Part shown: positions 7,731 through 12,427 of the stretch, one piece after another
Numbering within the stretch: the stretch's first letter is position 1
Layout: each line of letters begins with the position of its first letter
Assembly (NCBI GenBank): GCA_049654905.1
Contig: JBASIS010000155.1
Span: forward strand, 1-12,427
Source: M0108 sp049654905
GTDB taxonomy: Bacteria; Pseudomonadota; Gammaproteobacteria; Chromatiales; Chromatiaceae
Direction of reading: 5' to 3'
DNA: 12,427 bases
Notes under the pieces: model-generated
Database searches by the model: none
Told to the model about the DNA's origin: nothing
The model's input: the letters and a program-made list of their open reading frames with translations, nothing else
Made by a program: the position numbers and the translations under genes

Positions 7731-7763
7731 GGCCCACGAGCGGCCGGGTGGCGGCAGGATGTC

Positions 7764-8765
7764 CTAATCCCAAAGCTTGGGCGGACCAGTCTCGCCAGAC
7801 TCCCGCCGCGCCTCGATCCGTTCTAGGATGAAGCGCTGGAATTCCGGCTGGCGGCGGTAGGCCCCGGTGCCGACATAGGCCAGACTGGTGGCGATGTGAT
7901 AGGGGCGAATGTAGGCATCGGTGCGGAACACCTCCTGGCCTCCGGCGTCCAGGAACAGCAGGGTTGGGGTGTAGCTGATGCCCAACTCCCGGCTCCAGTC
8001 CCGCGCCGTCAGTTCCCGGCCATCGGGGGTGACGAGGGTCTCCGCGGACCCGATATCGACCAAGGCAACGTCAAATTCCTTCAGCAATTCCTGGGCCTCG
8101 TCCCGCGCCAGGCCCTCGCGATGCAACTCGTCGCAGGCCTGGCAACTGACCTGTTCGAAGAGCACTAGCAGCGGCTTGGCACTGGGGCGCTGGTTGAGCT
8201 TGAGGGGGTGGGGCAAATAGCTGGGGTCCTGGTGCAACCGGGTGCTGACCGGGGGCACCGTCCGGGCTTCCAGGAAATCCTTGAAGGAACCGGTCGGCGC
8301 TGGGCGTTGGGCGTTGTAATCGAGCAGGGCGCTGAAGCGCTCCGGCGGATAGTAGCCGTTGAGGCGGAAGGTCACTGCCCCCTGTTCGTCCAGAAAAAGC
8401 ATGGTGGGCGTGAATTGCACCTTCTGGTCACGGGCAAAGTCCTTTTCGCTGCCGACCTTGCCCGCCAGGTCGGTCACCTCCAGGTCACCCCAGATGTTGA
8501 TGGCGATGACGTTGAACTGGGCCTTGGTCTTCTCCTCGATGTCGCGCTGGGTGAAGTTCACCTCCAGCATCCGTTTGCAGTAGGGGCACTCCTCCTGATG
8601 AAAGTAAAGCACCACCCGCTTGCCCTCCGCGGCGGCGTTCGCCACCTCCTCCCCCAGATAGAGAAAGGAGTCCTTGAACCAACTGGGCATGGCGGCCATG
8701 AGGGGCACGCTGCCCAGGCACAGGAGCAGGAAGTAGGGGACGGCAAGGGCGCGGCGGGCCTGCAT
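7764..8765 (-). CDS. Periplasmic double thioredoxin-fold protein, SoxW-like
   Basis: The 333-residue protein has an N-terminal signal peptide (about 1-25, ending near MAA) and two thioredoxin-like domains. Domain one (about 30-155) has the redox motif CPYC (60-63) and cis-Pro120 in FTPTMLFLD. Domain two (about 195-320) has CQAC (208-211) and cis-Pro267 in YTPTLLFLD. The two domains share the pattern of CXXC followed later by a TPTxLFLD strand, as expected of a duplication. Known SoxW proteins have a single thioredoxin domain and are thought to keep Sox components reduced in the periplasm. Position 50 bases after soxB and co-orientation support the same job here. GAGG 8 bases before the ATG supports the start. 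The function is inferred from fold and context; other thiol substrates are possible. Confidence 0.85.
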   Translation of the reverse strand: MQARRALAVPYFLLLCLGSVPLMAAMPSWFKDSFLYLGEEVANAAAEGKRVVLYFHQEECPYCKRMLEVNFTQRDIEEKTKAQFNVIAINIWGDLEVTDLAGKVGSEKDFARDQKVQFTPTMLFLDEQGAVTFRLNGYYPPERFSALLDYNAQRPAPTGSFKDFLEARTVPPVSTRLHQDPSYLPHPLKLNQRPSAKPLLVLFEQVSCQACDELHREGLARDEAQELLKEFDVALVDIGSAETLVTPDGRELTARDWSRELGISYTPTLLFLDAGGQEVFRTDAYIRPYHIATSLAYVGTGAYRRQPEFQRFILERIEARRESGETGPPKLWD

Positions 8766-8815
8766 GGGCTAATCCTCGGCGGAGATTCAGGGGGCAGGAT
8801 GGGTGGTGACCGGCC

Positions 8816-10585
8816 TCAGGCCAGCCCTGGGTTGCCTTCCACCCCGACCAGCTTGGTGGCGTTGACCTTGGTCAGGGCAAGGGTCTTCTGGTCGCGCAGG
8901 TAGTCGGCGACCAGTTCCCAGACCGGCCGGCCGGGGCTCGCGGTGCCGACGGTGGCCCAACCCGTGACCTTGTAGCTCTTGTCCGCTTCCACCAGGCGGC
9001 CATCGTCCAAGCGCATCTCGCCGATGCGCTGGCCCAGGCGGTTGTTGGGGGTGCAGACGTAATCGAGACCGCCCACGCGCACCATGTCGCCCCCCTGCTG
9101 GAGATAGGGGTCGGGGTTGAAGAGGTTGTCGGCCACGTCCTCCAGGATAGTCCTGAGTTCGCTGCCCTTCATCTCCCGCACATAGGTGGCCGGGTAAGTG
9201 ATGGCGGTCTGGTCGAGGACATTTTCGAGGGTAATGACAGAGCCCGGCGTAACCGTGGTGCCCCAGCGGAACCCCGGCGAGAGGGCGATCTCGGCGTCGC
9301 CGCCCTGGCGCAGGGCATTGCAGATCACCTGATCGAAAGTGCCGTTGAAATTGCCCCGACGATAGAGGGTGGTCTCGGTGACGGCCAGGGGCTCCGTGAG
9401 TTGGGCCAGGTAGGGCCGGCGAACTTCGTCGATGTAGGCCTGCATCGCCGCGTCGGCGGGGAGCAGGTTGGCGAAGACCGGCAGCAGCCGGTAGCGATAG
9501 CCCCGCACCTTGCCGTCGCCCACGTCCAGGTCCATCACCCCGAGGAACTTGCCGTTGGAGCCGGCGTTGGTGACCAGGGCCTTGCCGCCGCTGTTCTCCA
9601 CCAGAGTGGGCGCGGGGATGCCGTCGTGGGTATGGCCGCCGAAGATGACGTCGATACCGCGCACCGAGGCGGCCATCTTCAGGTCCACGTCCATGCCATT
9701 ATGGGACAGCACCACCACGACGTCGGGCTTCTCCTGGGCCCGCACCTGGTCCACCATCTCTTGCATATGCTGGTCCTGGATGCCGAAGCGCCAGTCAGGG
9801 ATGAAGCGGGAGGGATTGGCGATGGGGGTGTAGGGGAAAGCCTGGCCGATCACGGCAACCCGGGTGCCGTTGATCTCTTTCAGGGTGTAGGGCTTGAAGG
9901 CCAGGCCCGTGGCCTCGTCGAACCCCGGAAAATCGGCGAACTTGTAGTCGAACAGGGCCGTATCCGAGATCGAGACATTCTGGGCCACGAACTCGCCCTT
10001 GAAGGCCTTGATGTTCTCGATCACCTCGGTGTCCTGGTAGGTGAACTCCCAGTGGCCGGTCATGACATCCACGCCGAGCAGGTTGCAGGCGCCCACCATG
10101 TCCTTGCCCCGTGTCCAGAGGGCGGTGCCCGACCCCTGCCAGGTGTCGCCACCGTCCAGCAGCAGACTGTTGCCCTCCCCCGCCTCGGCGCGAAGCTGTT
10201 TGACCAGGGTGGCCAGGTGGGCGAAACCGCCGACCTTGCCGTAGCGCTGGGCGGCGGCGTCAAAATCAAGGAAGGTGAAGGCGTGGGCCTCCCTGCCACC
10301 GGGGGCAATCCCAAAGTGCTTCAGCAAGTTGATGCCCACCAGGTGCGGGGGCTGCCCCAGGGCGGCACCGACGCCAAGATTGACGCTCGGCTCGCGAAAA
10401 TAGATGGGGTTGAGCTGGGCGTGGGTGTCGGTGATGTGCAGCAGGCGCACATTTCCGAAGCGACCGCCCTGATAGAGGGCCTCGCCCTCGCCCGCTTGAG
10501 TCGCGGCCCGGGCCGCGCCCGGTAACAACCCGGCCATGCCGCCCAAGGCCAGCAGGCGGGTGAATTCACGCCGTGATAGTGACAT
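8816..10585 (-). CDS. soxB: Thiosulfohydrolase SoxB
   Basis: SoxB is the periplasmic dimanganese enzyme that hydrolyses the terminal sulfonate from SoxYZ-bound thiosulfate, releasing sulfate. The 589-residue protein begins with a twin-arginine signal (SRREFTR at 4-10, then a hydrophobic stretch and ARA at 25-27), so it should be exported folded by Tat. Metallophosphoesterase/5'-nucleotidase motifs follow in order: ITDTHAQ (51-57), LDGGDTWQGSG (143-153), the SoxB-specific GHWEFTY (177-183, in place of the GNHEFD of nucleotidases), LSHNGMD (293-299) and GGHTHDG (316-322). The C-terminal nucleotidase domain fills the rest. AGAGG lies about 9 bases before the ATG. It follows soxX after a 91-base spacer containing a strong stem-loop, and precedes the SoxW-like gene by 50 bases. 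Confidence 0.97.
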   Translation of the reverse strand: MSLSRREFTRLLALGGMAGLLPGAARAATQAGEGEALYQGGRFGNVRLLHITDTHAQLNPIYFREPSVNLGVGAALGQPPHLVGINLLKHFGIAPGGREAHAFTFLDFDAAAQRYGKVGGFAHLATLVKQLRAEAGEGNSLLLDGGDTWQGSGTALWTRGKDMVGACNLLGVDVMTGHWEFTYQDTEVIENIKAFKGEFVAQNVSISDTALFDYKFADFPGFDEATGLAFKPYTLKEINGTRVAVIGQAFPYTPIANPSRFIPDWRFGIQDQHMQEMVDQVRAQEKPDVVVVLSHNGMDVDLKMAASVRGIDVIFGGHTHDGIPAPTLVENSGGKALVTNAGSNGKFLGVMDLDVGDGKVRGYRYRLLPVFANLLPADAAMQAYIDEVRRPYLAQLTEPLAVTETTLYRRGNFNGTFDQVICNALRQGGDAEIALSPGFRWGTTVTPGSVITLENVLDQTAITYPATYVREMKGSELRTILEDVADNLFNPDPYLQQGGDMVRVGGLDYVCTPNNRLGQRIGEMRLDDGRLVEADKSYKVTGWATVGTASPGRPVWELVADYLRDQKTLALTKVNATKLVGVEGNPGLA

Positions 10586-10628
10586 GGTCCGGATCCTCTA
10601 CTTGGGTTGACTGACGGTGATACTGGTT

Positions 10629-10665
10629 GGCCCAGTCCGAGCCAATTTCGGAATCGGACTGGGCC
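10629..10665 (-). repeat. Perfect 12-bp stem-loop between soxX and soxB
   Basis: GGCCCAGTCCGA (10629-10640) and TCGGACTGGGCC (10654-10665) are exact reverse complements around a 13-base loop. The stem begins 12 bases after the soxX stop codon and ends 43 bases before the soxB start. There is no T-run on the downstream (minus-strand) side, so it does not look like an intrinsic terminator. In an operon spacer such a stem usually acts as an mRNA-processing or stabilising element, or as a partial attenuator; a protein-binding site is also possible. Confidence 0.8.
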
Positions 10666-10676
10666 GGGGGTACTAC

Positions 10677-11678
10677 TTACTTATTGACCGGGGATTCCGG
10701 GTCGAGCACATAGGCGATGAGGTCGGCCATCTGTTCCTGATTCAGGAAGTGATTGGCGCCAAAGCGGGGCATATTGGTACAAGGGAAGTAGGCATGAGCG
10801 TTATACAGCACCTCGTAAACATACTTCTGGGTCTCCGGTGTGTTGCCCCGGGTCTTGCCAAAGCCGGTCAGGCTGGGGCCAAGGGTGCCATGCGCGGCCA
10901 CCTTCAGGTCCATCTGATGACAGGCATAGCAATTACCGCCTAACTTCTTGGCGTTGTCGTCGGCCTTGGGCCCCAGGCGAAAGCCAGCGCCTTCCATGGC
11001 CAGGGCCTGTCCCCGCTTCCAGTCCCCCAGGGTGACCCCACCCTCGGGATAGACGCGAGAAGCGGCCGCCATTTCCTGAACCTTTTTCGCCGTTGGGGCA
11101 TCAATGGTCTTGCCATGTAGCGCCGAGCAGGTCTTTTGCAGCTCGTCCTGGGTCATGCGCTCCCGTCCGGTCGTGCCTTCCTGGGTGGGCTGATCCAGTT
11201 TGAAGCCCTTGGCGTCAAAGATCAGGTACTCCGTCAGATCCGTCGGGGTCATTTTGGTGTAATCGACCGGGGTTCCCGCAGCGACGGCGGTTGCCGCAAG
11301 GCCGACGGCCGCGGCGCCCAGGGCCCCGGCCGCCAGGGCCTTACCGGCACCAGAGGTACTGGCGTGGCTGGCAGGGCTGGCGCCGACAGTAGTGGGCTTA
11401 TCGGCGGCGGCTTTCTCGGCCGTGGCCTTGTCCGCGGCAGCCTTGTCCGCGGCAGCCTTATCGGCGGCAGCTTTACGGGTCGGCTGTTTCTTTTTGACGG
11501 GCTTTTTCGCGACGGGCTTAGTCGCGGGAGCTGTTTCGGAAGCGCTCTTCCCGGCGGCGGGGTTACCGGTGGCCGCGGTTCCCGTGGCGGCCTGGGGCGT
11601 GGTATCGGCACTCAAGCCGATAGCGGGCATCAGGGTCGTCGCGGCCAGCAGGGCCGCGATGAGGGTCTTATCTATCAT
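10677..11678 (-). CDS. soxX: Cytochrome c SoxX with long N-terminal extension
   Basis: SoxX is the monohaem electron-accepting subunit of the SoxAX complex, which couples thiosulfate to SoxYZ in the periplasm. The C-terminal region carries haem motif CYACH (250-254), LGPSLTGFG (267-275) and the distal-ligand region TNMPRFG with Met303, then a closing helix. Two further cysteines (184, 300) could form a disulfide. The rest is unusual: a signal peptide (1-24), a Lys/Ala/Pro/Thr-rich segment (about 26-98) with AADKA-type repeats (about 69-93), then a second hydrophobic Ala/Gly stretch (112-134, from GKALAAG to AVAAG) resembling another signal peptide or a membrane anchor. At 333 residues it is much longer than a minimal SoxX. 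AAGGAG 8 bases before the ATG supports this start. It lies 23 bases after soxA. Confidence 0.93.
   Translation of the reverse strand: MIDKTLIAALLAATTLMPAIGLSADTTPQAATGTAATGNPAAGKSASETAPATKPVAKKPVKKKQPTRKAAADKAAADKAAADKATAEKAAADKPTTVGASPASHASTSGAGKALAAGALGAAAVGLAATAVAAGTPVDYTKMTPTDLTEYLIFDAKGFKLDQPTQEGTTGRERMTQDELQKTCSALHGKTIDAPTAKKVQEMAAASRVYPEGGVTLGDWKRGQALAMEGAGFRLGPKADDNAKKLGGNCYACHQMDLKVAAHGTLGPSLTGFGKTRGNTPETQKYVYEVLYNAHAYFPCTNMPRFGANHFLNQEQMADLIAYVLDPESPVNK
11398..11472 (-). repeat. 15-bp tandem repeat inside soxX
   Basis: Five consecutive 15-base units lie at 11398-11412, 11413-11427, 11428-11442, 11443-11457 and 11458-11472. The third and fourth are identical (TTGTCCGCGGCAGCC on the plus strand) and the others differ at a few positions. 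Each unit encodes five residues of the pattern AADKA, so the array adds a charged, probably helical or disordered stretch to SoxX without shifting the frame. Confidence 0.85.
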
Positions 11679-11701
11679 GTCTCGATCTCCTTGGGCGACG
11701 G

Positions 11702-12427
11702 CTAGCGCTTGATGTCGGGCAGAATGGCCGGCTGGCCCCGTGCCTTATCGGTCCAGTAGGAAATGATCGCGATGGAGGCATCGGACCCATAGATGATTTC
11801 CGCCTGGCGCATCTGCCAGACACACTCGGAGACGCGATGCTGGCTGCCGCGCACGGCATCATGCCCAACCCGGAAGGCGGGCCAGGAGATGGCCTTGGTC
11901 CACTCCTCGGGGACGCTCGCATTCGGGAGCACCGAGGCGCGGATGCGCTTGCCCGTGGCGCCGTGACAGGTGGCGCAACTGAAATCGCTGATGCCGGCAC
12001 GACGATAGAAGAACTCCTCGCCGGCCGCCCGCATCGCCTTCTCCAGGGGATGATCCATGGGCGGATTCCAGGGCATGCCGTTGGACTGCATGGCGACGTA
12101 GGTCTGGATCTTCACCAGGTCCGTGTTGCCATGCTTATCCTTAAGTTCCTTATCCTCGTCGGTGAAGCCCTGGAGGTTCTTCATGCAGTACATGAGGCGG
12201 CTTTCCAGGTCCATCACCTTGCCGGTATCGGCAAAGTAGCGCGGCATCTCAACATAGGCCCCATCGAGAACGCCGGGGCCCTTGCCGAAGTCACACTTTT
12301 CCAGGGAGACCTTATTGGGGCCGCGGGGCTCCTTGAAAAGGATCTCCCCCTGCTCGGCGATCCAGTAGGCGGGATCGTCCTGCATCATCATCAGGTTCTG
12401 CTCGCTCTGGGTCAGATAGGCCGAATC
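11702..12427 (-). CDS. soxA: Cytochrome c SoxA, monohaem type (5' end beyond right window edge)
   Basis: SoxA is the catalytic subunit of SoxAX, forming the disulfide between thiosulfate and the SoxY cysteine. The frame is open to the window edge and gives 241 residues; the signal peptide and first residues lie outside. An internal ATG at 12391 is in frame, but the sequence before it (DSAYLTQSEQNL) is coding. The single haem motif is CATCH (151-155 of the visible part), and Cys202 in RVSECVWQMR matches the active-site cysteine that ligates the haem and carries a persulfide in characterised SoxA. In the N-terminal half, the first haem site of dihaem SoxA is absent; Cys45 and Cys81 could form a disulfide instead. 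It ends 23 bases before soxX, in the A-X-B order known from soxYZAXB clusters. Confidence 0.95.
   Translation of the reverse strand, partial: DSAYLTQSEQNLMMMQDDPAYWIAEQGEILFKEPRGPNKVSLEKCDFGKGPGVLDGAYVEMPRYFADTGKVMDLESRLMYCMKNLQGFTDEDKELKDKHGNTDLVKIQTYVAMQSNGMPWNPPMDHPLEKAMRAAGEEFFYRRAGISDFSCATCHGATGKRIRASVLPNASVPEEWTKAISWPAFRVGHDAVRGSQHRVSECVWQMRQAEIIYGSDASIAIISYWTDKARGQPAILPDIKR

Noticed and set aside
9401..10525. 374-codon plus-strand open frame antisense to soxB
   Set aside because: It is a shadow of soxB, Val/Gly/His rich with no domain, while soxB is complete on the other strand.

Overview
The window is a GC-rich, densely coded stretch of a bacterial chromosome. The gene content suggests a sulfur-oxidising proteobacterium, most likely a gammaproteobacterium of the Chromatiales type. 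The reasons are a thiosulfate-oxidation (Sox) locus with a single-haem SoxA, a CCA-encoding tRNA-Gly(CCC) that reads much like the E. coli one, and ordinary proteobacterial housekeeping genes. No soxYZ, soxCD or photosynthesis gene lies inside the window, so lifestyle beyond thiosulfate oxidation is inference.

Left part (1-729). The first 337 bases, minus strand, are the start of an AsmA-family envelope gene that runs off the left edge. A tRNA-Gly(CCC) gene with an encoded CCA end and a good sigma70-type promoter follows, also on the minus strand. The two short spacers around the tRNA (338-481 and 556-729) hold nothing else I can support.

Middle part (730-4794), plus strand. Four genes run head to tail: a Kef-type CPA2 cation:proton antiporter beginning with TTG, trmB (tRNA m7G46 methyltransferase), and fetA-fetB (ATPase and permease of a putative iron exporter). 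trmB, fetA and fetB are separated by one base or overlap by one base, so they probably share a transcript. FetA carries an unusual in-frame insertion.

Right part (4851-12427), minus strand, converging on fetB. In transcription order: soxA (5' end outside the window), soxX, soxB, a two-domain periplasmic thioredoxin-like protein (SoxW-like), a membrane sensor kinase with a PhnD-type periplasmic domain, and a FixJ/TtrR-type response regulator. The order A-X-B matches the soxYZAXB layout known from other proteobacteria, so soxYZ may lie just beyond the right edge. SoxAX conjugates thiosulfate to the carrier SoxYZ, SoxB hydrolyses the sulfonate off, the double thioredoxin probably keeps periplasmic thiols reduced, and the kinase/regulator pair probably senses an oxidised or partly oxidised sulfur compound such as thiosulfate or tetrathionate.

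The most unusual items are the SoxX protein (a long Lys/Ala/Pro-rich N-terminal extension with a 15-bp tandem repeat and a second signal-peptide-like segment), the co-directional sox plus PhnD-type two-component arrangement, the duplicated thioredoxin, a perfect 12-bp stem-loop between soxX and soxB, and the FetA insertion. I found no mobile element, CRISPR array or clearly new defence system.
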